From the NCBI RefSeq assembly GCF_052119585.1, contig NZ_JBGQOJ010000030.1, positions 1 through 35,662 on the forward strand: DNA of 35,662 nt. Reading direction: 5' to 3'. This document shows positions 8,986-17,636 of this stretch, one piece after another. This DNA comes from JBGQOJ01 sp052119585 (GTDB lineage Bacteria > Pseudomonadota > Alphaproteobacteria > Rhodobacterales > Rhodobacteraceae). Each line of letters starts with the position of its first letter. Position 1 is the stretch's first letter. The translations under genes were made by a program, and so were the position numbers. The notes under the pieces are model-generated. The model was not told the origin of the DNA, did not search any database, and saw only the letters and a list, made by a program, of their open reading frames with translations.

Positions 8986-10871
8986 GCTTTCTTCTCCAAA
9001 ACATATGCAGCTGCTTCGACGGCCGCGTCATCCATTACGCCATATCCGAGATCTGCCATTACTTGTGGCTGAGTCATGCCGAGAACCACGTGCTCGCGCC
9101 ACTTCTGAAAGCTCTTTAGAAAAAAGCAGGTTCGAGAAGTTATCGCACCAAGTCTTGAGCCAACTCGCATCAGGTCGATTCCACGTTCTACAAAAATCGC
9201 CATTAGATCGCTTTTTCCGTTGGGAAAAGCCTTTGCGAGTTGACCCTTGGTGCCATCGGCCAAGCCACCAAACGGCGGGTTCATCACCACCACGTCGAAC
9301 ACCTCGCGACAGTGGTCGATCATCCGCAGGCCCTGAAGCGCATCCTCAGCGAACAGCCGCCCCTGATAGGTGGACCGCGCCGCACGCGCAAACTCGGTCA
9401 GGGCCTCCTGCAAGCGCGCCTCAGCCTTCTGCCACTGCGCCATGTCCTCTTCGCGGAAGAGGTCGCCATGCTCGCCAAAAACAGTGCGCACCAGGGCAGG
9501 CAACTCCTTTTCAACCTGCAACAGCACCCCAAGCTCCGGCAGGCCCTTGAGCAGGAACAGCGTCTTTTCGAACAGCTCTGCATCCAGGGGATCAAGCTCT
9601 TCCATGAACCGCTTGCGCAGGTCCACCTCGGCCGGGGGCGCGACGGCCGCCACCACATGCCCACGCCCCACCTGGGGCCGATCCTTGGCCTTCACGCCCG
9701 CCTCATGCCAGGCGCGCTGCGCCCGCAGCCACAGCGCCAGCGACGCGATCTGCGCCGCGCGCGGGTCGATATCGACGCCATAGATGTTATGTTCGATGAT
9801 CAGCCGCGGCACGTCGTGCAGGAACGCGTCCTGGTCGGCATAGGTCTGGCTGAGCGGTTTCAAATCGGCGCTGCCACCGGTCTCGGTATCCAGGCAGCCG
9901 GGTCCATGGGTCTGCTCCCACGCCCAGGCCTCGCGATAGATCTCCAGGAACAGATCAAAGGCGTAGAGCCCGAAATGCATCGACCCACAGGCCGGATCGA
10001 GCAGCTTGATCGTGCGCGGATCGCGCAGGCGCTTGGCGGGCTCGGGCTGCTCGTCCGGTTTCACCAGCAGGTATTGGCAGCGGTCGCGCAGGTCGGTCTG
10101 TCCACCGGTCCAGTTGAACCAGAGCCGCCCCAGCGTGTTGTCGACCAGGAATTCCACCACATAGCGCGGGGTGAAGAACTGGTTGCGCACCGCCAGCTCG
10201 CGGCTGTTGCGCGGCGCCTGCGACGCATCGCGCATCGCTTTGCGCTCTTCCTTCGAGTTGAAGTATTGGTAGATCCAGCCAATGGTCTCATCCTCGGCCC
10301 AGAGCGGTTCGATCTCGCCGTGGTTGATGAGGGTGAGGACCTGGATCAGCGCTGCCTCACGCGGGAACAGGCGGCCCTGGGGCGAGAAGCGGTCGAAGAG
10401 GCCGGGCAGATCCTGTGACAGCTCGTCGAAAACACTCTGGAGATAGACGCGATAGGCATCGCCGGTTTCGCCCAGGCCTGTGCCTGCCAGACGCAGGTAA
10501 AGCTGGAAGCCCCTGGCTTGGTAGCCGTTGCCGACGGATTCCATCAGCAGTCCGCGGGCCTCGGCCATCCTGAGGGCCGCCAGGCGGTTCAGGACTGTGA
10601 AGGCTTGTTCGCGCACGATGCGGTCGAGCCCAGCCTTTGTGTCGGTATCCGCGCTTGCGCAATAGTGAGCCAGCGTGTCGCGCAGGATCCGTGCCGTCTC
10701 GCGCTGTTGGTCATTGATGTGGCGCAGGCTTTCAAGCGGGGAGGCCGTGCCGGACACCGGATCCAGCCCGTAGTCGTTCTGGAGCTGACGGGTGAATTCC
10801 TCTTCCAGCGTGCGGCGTGCGTCTGTGACGAAGCGTTGGAGGCGGTTACGGGTGGACTGATCAAACGCCAT
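8982..10871 (-). CDS. pglX: PglX N-terminal half (adenine-specific methyltransferase core)
   Basis: 629 residues with the catalytic part of PglX, the N6-adenine methyltransferase that marks host DNA in BREX. SAM-binding motif I is LLDPACGSMHFGLYAFDLF near residue 295 and catalytic motif IV is VVMNPPFGG near residue 530. The helical N-terminal ~280 residues are typical of the family. The ORF ends in AYVLEKKA, in the middle of what is a continuous protein in most BREX systems; the rest is the next ORF in a -1 frame. The start ATG at 10871 follows the brxC stop by 2 bp, with a GAGGAG ribosome site overlapping that stop. GC is very high (44 of 60 at 9601-9660) until just past the NPPF motif, then falls sharply. 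Confidence 0.9.
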   Translation of the reverse strand: MAFDQSTRNRLQRFVTDARRTLEEEFTRQLQNDYGLDPVSGTASPLESLRHINDQQRETARILRDTLAHYCASADTDTKAGLDRIVREQAFTVLNRLAALRMAEARGLLMESVGNGYQARGFQLYLRLAGTGLGETGDAYRVYLQSVFDELSQDLPGLFDRFSPQGRLFPREAALIQVLTLINHGEIEPLWAEDETIGWIYQYFNSKEERKAMRDASQAPRNSRELAVRNQFFTPRYVVEFLVDNTLGRLWFNWTGGQTDLRDRCQYLLVKPDEQPEPAKRLRDPRTIKLLDPACGSMHFGLYAFDLFLEIYREAWAWEQTHGPGCLDTETGGSADLKPLSQTYADQDAFLHDVPRLIIEHNIYGVDIDPRAAQIASLALWLRAQRAWHEAGVKAKDRPQVGRGHVVAAVAPPAEVDLRKRFMEELDPLDAELFEKTLFLLKGLPELGVLLQVEKELPALVRTVFGEHGDLFREEDMAQWQKAEARLQEALTEFARAARSTYQGRLFAEDALQGLRMIDHCREVFDVVVMNPPFGGLADGTKGQLAKAFPNGKSDLMAIFVERGIDLMRVGSRLGAITSRTCFFLKSFQKWREHVVLGMTQPQVMADLGYGVMDDAAVEAAAYVLEKKA

Positions 10872-10873
10872 CT

Positions 10874-13800
10874 CTACTCCTCGCCGCCGAAGCTGAATGA
10901 GACTTCGATTTCGTCGTAGAGCGCGAGCTGGGCTTTGATCTCGTTCAGTTTGAGGATGAGCGCGTCCAGGTCTGCGGCCGTTGTCATTTTGCTGGGCACA
11001 GAAATCGCCTGCTCGAACTTGGCCGGGCCCTTCTTGCCCTTCTCAGCGCGCTCGTCCTCGATCCGCTGACGGATGCGTTCCTGTCCCTGTCGCTGGATCG
11101 AACGCCGAAGCTCCTCGATCGTGCTGCTGATGTCATAGTCGCGGGCAAGCAGCTTGCGCAGGCCCGCAAGGTCGTGGGTCGCCGTCAATTCAAGACCGTC
11201 CAGCTGGCCGATGGCGCTGCCGCGCTCTTCCTGGGTCAACTCTCCCCATTCAGGCACGCGCTGAAGCTCCTCCGCACCTTCCTTGATGCGCTGTTTTTGC
11301 TGGTCTGAAAGCGAGATCACAGCCTCACGGACGCGGCCTTTGACATGCGTCAGCAACGAGCTGAAGTCTGCGCTATGCTTGAAGAAGTCTTCAGTTTTCA
11401 GGCGATCGGAGAGTGTCGACAGGTCTTCGCTTAGTTCGTTCCGCAGTTCACCTGGCACGCCCGTATCAGGTAGCGCTTCGATATCTTGGCGATGAGACTG
11501 GAGTTCGCGCAGAGTTCCATCGAGGCCATTGTCTAGCGCACGCTTTACCTCGAGCGCCCATTTGAGATTGTCAAAGAGGGCTGACGTCTCCGCGCCCAGA
11601 CGCTGCGGTGCGTCTGACGCATCGGTGAAAAGGACGTCCGCGAGTTCCTGGTTCATCACTCTCACACGGTCGCTTCCAGCAAGCCCCAAACCGCTCAGCT
11701 TCTCTCCCAGCGAACCGTAGTCGTGTTGGAAGCGAGGAAAATGCTTTGCTGCGGCCTTGCTGATCTCCTGTTCAAGCGGAATGACAACATCGCCGACCAA
11801 CTCCGTCAGGCGGTCTGCTGCGCGGCCGAGCGTTTCGTTGGACGGACGCTCATCCCGAAGGGCAACGCCAATCTGCTTGAACGAATTATTTGTCTTGAGC
11901 GCGTCAATGGCCTGCTGACCAGCGGCGGTCACTTCTCGACCAGAGACCTTCAATTTGATCTCTCCGGCCATCAGCATGGCGGCAAGAATGTAGCGCGTCG
12001 TGTCAGGCGACCACCCAAAAGGATCGTTACTGAAATCGTCGAGAAGCCGCTTCCCATCTACGGTGCCACGTTTGTCGATGTAGTCCCGAATGCTTGTCAT
12101 AGCCTTGTGGTCGGTCTTGAATGAAGCTCTACCGGAGGTTGTTTGAACGAGGCCAAGCGGATCGATGCCGCTGCTTATGGCAGCGGGATTGGCCACCTTA
12201 AGGAATTTCTCAGCAGTATCGGTACCTGCGCGCACAGGCGCCTCGACGTACCGGTCGAACACCTGCGTTGCCACATCATTCAGGAGCTTTCTGGCTGCAT
12301 CCAGTAGATTGGGATCAAGAGCGGACACAGCTGTCGCCTGGCCACGAAACACGAACGACCCAGCTTGGAGCGTTTGCTTGATCTTGCTTTGAAGTTGCGT
12401 TGCCAGCTTGGCCGCCCTGTCCAATTGGCCAGAACAGTAGTCGCGCACTTCTTGGTCGGGTTGGTTCCGATGAAGTTCAGCAATGCGTTGGCACCGATAG
12501 ACTTCGTTCGCCCGATCATCCAATTCTGGATTGGATCGCGCAAGCAGACCGATGATGTTTCGCCCGGTACGGCTGCGAGAGTCGTCGAGCATCCGGTTGC
12601 GCGCTGCGTCATAGTCGGCGGCAGCCACCAACTCTAGGACCGTCTGGACAGTGTTCTGGTCTCCGGCAAGGCTTGTTACTGCGCTGCCAGCTTGGATCTT
12701 GATCCCGGATGTAACAGCCAAAGTCCCGTGAAGGCTGACCCTTGGCAAAGGGTCAAATACTTCACGAACAGAGTCGCTGAAGATCCGCCGGACATCGACT
12801 GAGCGAAGTGCCAGCGCTCCACGCTCTTGCTCAATGTCGCGAAGTTTCTCACTCAGGAAGACAAGGTTTCCGTCCTTCTCTCCGAGCGGAACCAGCACGT
12901 CACCTAGCATTTCATCCACAGCCTCCTTCACCTTGTCGAGTTGTGACGCCGATGTGATTGAAGGATGCATCAAGCTCGCGACATTCTGCACGCTCACTGG
13001 CAAATTTCCAAGAATCTGAAGAACAGCGACAGATTTTGCTATGTCTTGATGAAGTATGCCATCAGGAAAGCGAATGAGCACCTTTCCGACAGCCTGATGC
13101 ACCGATGGAAAAGCCCGTCGAATGTCCTTCTCAAGTTCGTCATAGAGCGTAACGGTCGTCGCAAGCCAGCCAACCGATTGATCAGCCATTGCGGTTGATC
13201 CGCCTTCACCCTTGAGAACATCCTGAATGACCTTGATGGCTGATCGTAGGCCAATGCCGCCGGTCGACTTGGCCAGTGCACCGAGTAAGTGGAGAAGAAT
13301 GTCAAAGTGTGCGGGAAGGAACGGGTACAGGTTTGTGAATGTTTCGCGGCTGAATTCGGCATCGTAGTATTTTGCATCCTGCAGCCGCGTGTTGTGTCGC
13401 AGCGCTTGACCATGCGCGTCGAAAAACTTACCGAGCTGCTCTTCACCGCTGGGCGATTTTCCAAGCAGACGCCGATAGCAGATTTCCTTGATGTCACTGG
13501 ATTCCAGATCGATCTGAATCGGAAAACGATCCTTGAGCTTGTAGAGCTTATCTGAGTTGAGCACAGCCCGCGGATCGTCTTCGGTGAGCGTTTGCTGGGC
13601 CGTTGAAATGATCCAGACCTTGCCGTCTCCGAGACGTTTCAGGTTTTTGGCAAGACCATCTAGGTTGAGGATTAGGTTGTCGCGCGAGGCAACATACTGA
13701 CCGACTTCATCGATGATAAAGATGATGTTCTGCTTGCCGCTCTTGGAGCGAACAATGTCGATCATTTCCTGAACGCGTTGATCTTCGAACTGGAAAAAAC

Positions 13801-14500
13801 CGTCTGTGCTCGAAGAGAAGCTTTTTGCTTCTGGGAACAACGCCGGATACATTTCGTGCGCGATCTTGGGGATCAGGCCATCAATGGCGAGAGGATTGTT
13901 TTGTACGCGATTCCATGTCGCTCCTGGCAGTGCTTCTGCGACGAGTTGATGTAGTTCCTCGGTACGGCCATCTTTTTCGACCATACGCTCAAATGCCGCG
14001 ACCTTGATGTTGCGGGAGTAGCCGGCCCACTGGAGCACCTTAAAATACAGAACGGTGGACACGTCCTCCATCGTCGCACCTGCTAGCATCTCGCTTGCCA
14101 GGTCGAGCATCACAACGGCTGCAGGGAACCGCTGTGCAACTGTATTCAGCAGGGCTTTGGTTTGGGGCTTATGCAGTCGGTCTTGAAGATACTTGATGAA
14201 CGGCGTTCCGTCGATCGTGCGCTGATCATCGAAAGCAAGGCCTAAATACTTCGTGAACGAGCTCTTGCCCGATCCATAAAAGCCTGAGACCCATACACCC
14301 ACTTCGTTTTCGCCGCCTGCTTCCATTGCGAGTTGCATGCGATCGAGAAGCCGTCTGAACTGCTCCTCGATGCTTTCAGTCACAACGTATTCGGCAATTT
14401 CCGACTTCAGGCGGTCTTCCTGAGCAGCGCCATAAGTGATGACCTTCTCAATGGTCCTGTAGATGTCCTTGCTTGGATCGAAGAGAGATCTAATGCTCAT
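10874..14500 (-). CDS. brxC: BREX P-loop ATPase BrxC
   Basis: 1208 residues from the chosen ATG at 14500. The frame is open further upstream to 14677, but the protein conventionally begins MSIRSLFDPSKDIYRTIEKV, an AGGGA ribosome site lies just before this ATG, and a longer start would run deep into brxB. BrxC/PglY is the large P-loop ATPase of BREX, needed for both methylation and exclusion, and probably acts as an oligomeric DNA-associated motor. Walker A is GFYGSGKSSF near residue 73 and Walker B IIFIIDEVGQYV near residue 255. The middle and C-terminal thirds are mostly helical with coiled-coil-like Glu/Lys/Arg stretches, ending in a short beta segment EIEVSFSFGGEE. It follows brxB by 28 bp and precedes pglX by 2 bp. 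Confidence 0.93.
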   Translation of the reverse strand: MSIRSLFDPSKDIYRTIEKVITYGAAQEDRLKSEIAEYVVTESIEEQFRRLLDRMQLAMEAGGENEVGVWVSGFYGSGKSSFTKYLGLAFDDQRTIDGTPFIKYLQDRLHKPQTKALLNTVAQRFPAAVVMLDLASEMLAGATMEDVSTVLYFKVLQWAGYSRNIKVAAFERMVEKDGRTEELHQLVAEALPGATWNRVQNNPLAIDGLIPKIAHEMYPALFPEAKSFSSSTDGFFQFEDQRVQEMIDIVRSKSGKQNIIFIIDEVGQYVASRDNLILNLDGLAKNLKRLGDGKVWIISTAQQTLTEDDPRAVLNSDKLYKLKDRFPIQIDLESSDIKEICYRRLLGKSPSGEEQLGKFFDAHGQALRHNTRLQDAKYYDAEFSRETFTNLYPFLPAHFDILLHLLGALAKSTGGIGLRSAIKVIQDVLKGEGGSTAMADQSVGWLATTVTLYDELEKDIRRAFPSVHQAVGKVLIRFPDGILHQDIAKSVAVLQILGNLPVSVQNVASLMHPSITSASQLDKVKEAVDEMLGDVLVPLGEKDGNLVFLSEKLRDIEQERGALALRSVDVRRIFSDSVREVFDPLPRVSLHGTLAVTSGIKIQAGSAVTSLAGDQNTVQTVLELVAAADYDAARNRMLDDSRSRTGRNIIGLLARSNPELDDRANEVYRCQRIAELHRNQPDQEVRDYCSGQLDRAAKLATQLQSKIKQTLQAGSFVFRGQATAVSALDPNLLDAARKLLNDVATQVFDRYVEAPVRAGTDTAEKFLKVANPAAISSGIDPLGLVQTTSGRASFKTDHKAMTSIRDYIDKRGTVDGKRLLDDFSNDPFGWSPDTTRYILAAMLMAGEIKLKVSGREVTAAGQQAIDALKTNNSFKQIGVALRDERPSNETLGRAADRLTELVGDVVIPLEQEISKAAAKHFPRFQHDYGSLGEKLSGLGLAGSDRVRVMNQELADVLFTDASDAPQRLGAETSALFDNLKWALEVKRALDNGLDGTLRELQSHRQDIEALPDTGVPGELRNELSEDLSTLSDRLKTEDFFKHSADFSSLLTHVKGRVREAVISLSDQQKQRIKEGAEELQRVPEWGELTQEERGSAIGQLDGLELTATHDLAGLRKLLARDYDISSTIEELRRSIQRQGQERIRQRIEDERAEKGKKGPAKFEQAISVPSKMTTAADLDALILKLNEIKAQLALYDEIEVSFSFGGEE

Positions 14501-14528
14501 TTTTTGTATCCCTGAAACCTTTATGCCT

Positions 14529-15104
14529 CTAGCCGCCAACGTGGACAGAGCGGTAATTTCCGTCTTCGGGGTAGAACCCGAGAAACTTGAGGCGGGTTTT
14601 GCCCGTGCGAACCCCCGGATAGAGGAAGATAGTCGGCACATGAAACTTGCCCTGGAGTTGGCTTTCGATCGTACCAATTCGTAGAAATGGGTGGAGCGCC
14701 TCTAGGTCTGTGACTAAGAGCAATGCGCTCGCGTTGCTCTCGAGGGGCTTGAGAGCATCTTCGAGCCTGCGCAGTAGGCCGCCACCATTCGCAACAATAT
14801 CTGCCAGCGCCTGGTTCGTTCGAGCCCAATCACCCGGGGATGCTTTATCTTGTTGAACGCACAGTGACCAAAAGGGGTCTTCCTGAAGAAGTTCCCACAG
14901 ATTTTCGGCCACCGAGAAGACGTGCACGTCCCATCCTTCTTGGTGCAGCTTTGCCTCCCAAGCTGGCGTCTGCCGCTTAACTTCCAAAATCTGTTCCGGA
15001 GAAAAGATGAGGTAGTAGATGGGCTCGAAGCTCGCATGCCCGAGCTCGCGGCCATGCCGTATTCTTTCACGAAGTTCGTCAAAGTCAGCCCTTAATGAGG
15101 ACAT
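14529..15104 (-). CDS. brxB: BREX protein BrxB (DUF1788)
   Basis: 191 residues of the DUF1788/BrxB family, recognised from the YYLIFSPEQILEVKRQ segment near the N-terminus, the ALLLVTDLEALHPFLRIGTI strand-helix unit, and the TIFLYPG...LKFLGFYPEDGNYRS C-terminus shared by BrxB proteins. BrxB is a small core BREX protein thought to bridge BrxC, PglX and PglZ; it is required in type 1 systems. The open frame extends to 15152, but the ATG at 15104 has an excellent GGAGGAG ribosome site 8 nt upstream, located inside the 3' end of brxA. That start gives a 20-bp overlap with brxA, consistent with translational coupling. Confidence 0.9.
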   Translation of the reverse strand: MSSLRADFDELRERIRHGRELGHASFEPIYYLIFSPEQILEVKRQTPAWEAKLHQEGWDVHVFSVAENLWELLQEDPFWSLCVQQDKASPGDWARTNQALADIVANGGGLLRRLEDALKPLESNASALLLVTDLEALHPFLRIGTIESQLQGKFHVPTIFLYPGVRTGKTRLKFLGFYPEDGNYRSVHVGG

Positions 15105-15873
15105 TGCAAAGCTCCTCCATGTCGCGTTGTTTCCAGCTGATCCGCACGACATCTCCTGCAGACTGAATGATGACCAGGCCTTTCAGGGAAAGGCGCTTCA
15201 TCTCTTCAAGCACATCGTTACGTTCTAAACCAAAGAGCTTCCAATTGTCGTGGTTCAGAATGGCATTGTCACCAATGCCACGGAAATGCAGCTCGTAGGC
15301 AAGATACGCGCTTGTCGTGGCTGAAATCCGAAACGGAAGAATGCGGCGACTTGACCGTAACCCGCATTCAAGCAAACCATAGTCTGCACAACATCCGGTT
15401 AGGTATGCCGACACTCGGCGGATCGTCGATTCAGACCAGCGCTTCGATGTCTTCCCATCGTCGATACCCCGTTCCACGAACGCCCTTGCGTCTTCGCTGG
15501 AGATCTCTTGGTAGCCGCCCGCGTAACGTGCCCAGTAGACGTCGCGAATAAAGTCGCTAAGAATGGGGTTCGCTCGGCTTGTAAAAACGAGCATGAGCTG
15601 AACAAGCTCTGATGCGGGAAGTTCGGCGGACAGTTTCTTCAAATGCAGCGCTGGTTCGCCATCGGCCGTCAGGTAACGCGGCGCGAAGCATTCTGAGACA
15701 ATGTTTCTTAAGCGTCGCGCAGTAATCTCCGGAAATCTCCCGGATTTTAGGGCAATATCATGCAGCTGGCTCGCCGACATGCCAGGTGACCACAACTCGA
15801 GAAGAGCTCTTGTCTCGTTCACAAGACCAAGCCCTGCCTGCAACTGAGTTGTGTATGGCGCTCGTTCCATCAT
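15085..15873 (-). CDS. brxA: BREX protein BrxA (DUF1819)
   Basis: 262 residues of the DUF1819/BrxA family, a small DNA-binding core component of BREX with two winged-helix-like regions. Supporting features are the N-terminal TTQLQAGLGLVNETRALLELW, the ARRLRNIVSECFAPRYL segment, the ELVQLMLVFTSRANPILSDF helix, and the LPFRISATTSAYLAYELHFRG stretch, all characteristic of BrxA. Two ATGs lie in tandem (15873 and 15870); the first overlaps the brxE stop in an ATGA arrangement and is chosen. Its 3' end overlaps the start of brxB by 20 bp and contains the brxB ribosome site. Position directly upstream of brxB and brxC is the normal BREX order. Confidence 0.9.
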   Translation of the reverse strand: MMERAPYTTQLQAGLGLVNETRALLELWSPGMSASQLHDIALKSGRFPEITARRLRNIVSECFAPRYLTADGEPALHLKKLSAELPASELVQLMLVFTSRANPILSDFIRDVYWARYAGGYQEISSEDARAFVERGIDDGKTSKRWSESTIRRVSAYLTGCCADYGLLECGLRSSRRILPFRISATTSAYLAYELHFRGIGDNAILNHDNWKLFGLERNDVLEEMKRLSLKGLVIIQSAGDVVRISWKQRDMEELCNVLIKG

Positions 15874-16382
15874 GCGACCAAGTAAGGAAGAGCTTGCGTA
15901 TCGGATGACAGCGCCATCCGGTAGATTGCACCAACTTTGTCCAAAAGAGCGGATGCGCGGAGTTCGTCGATTCTTCCAACCAGCATAGGTCCGACAGCCT
16001 CATCAGCCGTTCCATTGCTGACCTTGGAAAGAGCGTTCAGAGCCGCCGCCTGATCAACGATCAAGTAGGGATCAAAGAGCTCGAGTAGTCGTGCCTGCAC
16101 CATTTCGTGCAGGTCTTGTTCGATCTCTTCTGGAAGCCGGAAGATATGGAATGAGCCCACGCTCAAGTTTTCGTCGTGGAACCGACGTGCCGCCTCCACT
16201 GCGCCATGGTATTGTGCCAGAGGAGCTGTTCGCGAAAACACTGGTTCGAGAAATCGAATGCTAGACGCCTCATAAAACGACGTCGGCCACCAATTACACT
16301 GCGACTTCTCGCCGAGGAACCCGACAAGATATCGAATTTCTATTATTCGCCGCATCAAATGGGACTGTTCACTAAGAACCAT
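15870..16382 (-). CDS. brxE: BrxE-family BREX protein
   Basis: 170 residues. The segments IRYLVGFLGEK, WWPTSFYEASSIRFLEPVF, EAARRFHDENLSVGSFHIFRLPEE and the LPYLVA end match what I recall of the BrxE family, a small protein of unknown mechanism that begins type 6 BREX operons. The gene starts at the ATG immediately after the brxR TAG (TAGATG) and overlaps brxA by 4 bp, so it is coupled on both sides and occupies the exact place brxE has in type 6 loci (brxE-brxA-brxB-brxC). Finding it in an operon that ends with brxL, and without brxD or brxHI, is unusual. No enzymatic motif is visible. Assignment rests on recalled family pattern and context. Confidence 0.75.
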   Translation of the reverse strand: MVLSEQSHLMRRIIEIRYLVGFLGEKSQCNWWPTSFYEASSIRFLEPVFSRTAPLAQYHGAVEAARRFHDENLSVGSFHIFRLPEEIEQDLHEMVQARLLELFDPYLIVDQAAALNALSKVSNGTADEAVGPMLVGRIDELRASALLDKVGAIYRMALSSDTQALPYLVA

Positions 16383-17261
16383 CTAGCCCTCTCTTTCTAT
16401 AGAACCGCCCTGTGTCAGGACTGTAATTGGGGACACCAGGACAATTTGCTGTTCTTGGGGAGGGCGGGCTGCAGTGTTGTTGTCGAGCCCCAGTCTCTTG
16501 AGTGCATAATAGAGAAGCGCCCGACGCACTTGGATCTTTGCTTTGCCATCTCGCATTCCATAGTCGAGCGCGATTACTTTCTTCTGGTTCTGGGAGAGTT
16601 CAGGGTGAGGACCGATCTCAAGCGTGACATGCTCTTGCCAGTCAGCATCGGCTGCATCAGTGACTGCGCTGGCTTCAACTCCGCGCGTCTGGAGGATGCG
16701 CGAAAGCAGGAAGTCCTTGAACACCTCGTCCATCTGACAGAAGGCCCGCGTGTGCCATCGGAAGCCATCGAACCCGATGGCATGGGGCGCGATCCAACGC
16801 CAGCAAGGCTCAGGGCGTGAGAGGGATTGATACTCCACCTCGATGGCCTCTGAACGGCGGATGGCGCCGACCACAGATCTAAGAATGACGGGGTTCACTC
16901 CGCGAGCTGGCGTTGGCGCAGCATCATAGGATGGTAGCTCAGCAATCCAGGTATCGTCGTTGTCCATGATGCCGTCAGCCAAAGACCGAAGCTGTGCAAG
17001 GTACCGGCTCGCGTCAGGTTTAAGGAAATGTGCAGCATAGTCAGGACCACGGACATAGGTCCGCGCGCTCTTGTCATAAACCATGTTGTCCGGGGCGAAG
17101 CCGATGTAGCGGTTTAGGTCTGCGGAAGCCTGATTTACCGATAGCCCAAACTGGTTCATCAAATCGCTACGGTTCACATGCCCCTCCCAAAACAAACGGA
17201 ACTCGATGAACTCGAGACGCTGCGCGACCCCCCAACGAAGTTCTGATTTGTCGTTTTCCAC
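16383..17261 (-). CDS. brxR: WYL-domain transcriptional regulator, BrxR-like
   Basis: 292 residues: an N-terminal winged helix-turn-helix (about residues 12-60, with VNRSDLMNQFGLSVNQASAD), a WYL domain around residues 125-205 (EVEYQSLSRPEPCWRWIAPHAIGFDGFRWHTRAF) and a C-terminal WCX-like domain. BrxR/CapW regulators are dimeric repressors at the head of BREX, CBASS and other defence operons that bind inverted repeats near their own promoter. The start is GTG at 17261 with a GGGAG ribosome site about 7 nt upstream. The stop abuts the brxE ATG, so it is the first gene of the BREX operon and most likely autoregulates the whole unit. Which ligand the WYL domain senses cannot be told from sequence. 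Confidence 0.88.
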   Translation of the reverse strand: MENDKSELRWGVAQRLEFIEFRLFWEGHVNRSDLMNQFGLSVNQASADLNRYIGFAPDNMVYDKSARTYVRGPDYAAHFLKPDASRYLAQLRSLADGIMDNDDTWIAELPSYDAAPTPARGVNPVILRSVVGAIRRSEAIEVEYQSLSRPEPCWRWIAPHAIGFDGFRWHTRAFCQMDEVFKDFLLSRILQTRGVEASAVTDAADADWQEHVTLEIGPHPELSQNQKKVIALDYGMRDGKAKIQVRRALLYYALKRLGLDNNTAARPPQEQQIVLVSPITVLTQGGSIEREG

Positions 17262-17310
17262 TTCGCACTCCCGACCCGGTACACACGATTAATATGCGCG
17301 CCCATTTTTT

Positions 17311-17350
17311 GTGCTGTTTGCACGCTATCGGGGAGTCCCGCCGTGTTCAA
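17311..17350 (-). promoter_or_regulatory. Candidate brxR promoter and operator
   Basis: On the minus strand a TTGAAC hexamer (17350-17345) and TAGCGT (17327-17322) are separated by exactly 17 bp, a weak but plausible sigma-70-like promoter. A short inverted repeat GTGC-AAACA-GCAC (17323-17311) starts within the -10 box and covers the probable start site, about 50 bp upstream of the brxR GTG. That is where an autorepressor operator would be expected. Both elements are short, so this is inference. Confidence 0.3.
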
Positions 17351-17422
17351 TCGAAATACTGCGTAATTTTAGGAGTTTGCTGGTGAAGGTCGTGTATTGG
17401 CGAGATCAAACCGGAAGTGAAA

Positions 17423-17459
17423 CAGGCGTGCCGAGCGACGCTTACCGTCGGCACGCCTG
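17423..17459 (-). terminator. 12-bp stem-loop between repB-like gene and brxR
   Basis: A perfect 12-bp inverted repeat (17423-17434 and 17448-17459) with a 13-nt loop; read on the minus strand it is followed by TTTCACTT. It lies about 180 bp beyond the stop of the repB-like gene, so it may terminate the recombinase-ParB-RepB operon before brxR. The U-tract is weak, so a protein-binding or recombination site is an alternative. The rest of 17262-17636 holds no gene I can support. Confidence 0.45.
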
Positions 17460-17636
17460 CAAATATCGCAACCACATGGGCGGTTACGCGGTCGGCGAAA
17501 CCTCGGCCGACCTGGTGGGCTCCGAGCGGGTTCGCCGCCATCCCCACCGCCGCGCTCGATCCGCCCCACAGTGCGGCGTCTCCTGCGGTCCCCGCGCTTG
17601 TCGGGTCCGGGTCCCCATCAGTTCTGGCCGCCATGG

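Noticed and set aside
9240..10418. Long plus-strand open frame of 392 codons opposite pglX-N
   Set aside because: It is antisense to a strongly identified methyltransferase in very GC-rich DNA, where stop codons are rare in shadow frames; composition is not protein-like.
17347..17634. 95-codon minus-strand frame starting 2 bp after the repB-like stop
   Set aside because: It could be a fourth gene of that operon, but it runs through the 12-bp stem-loop and is Ala/Gly-rich with no domain; not enough support.
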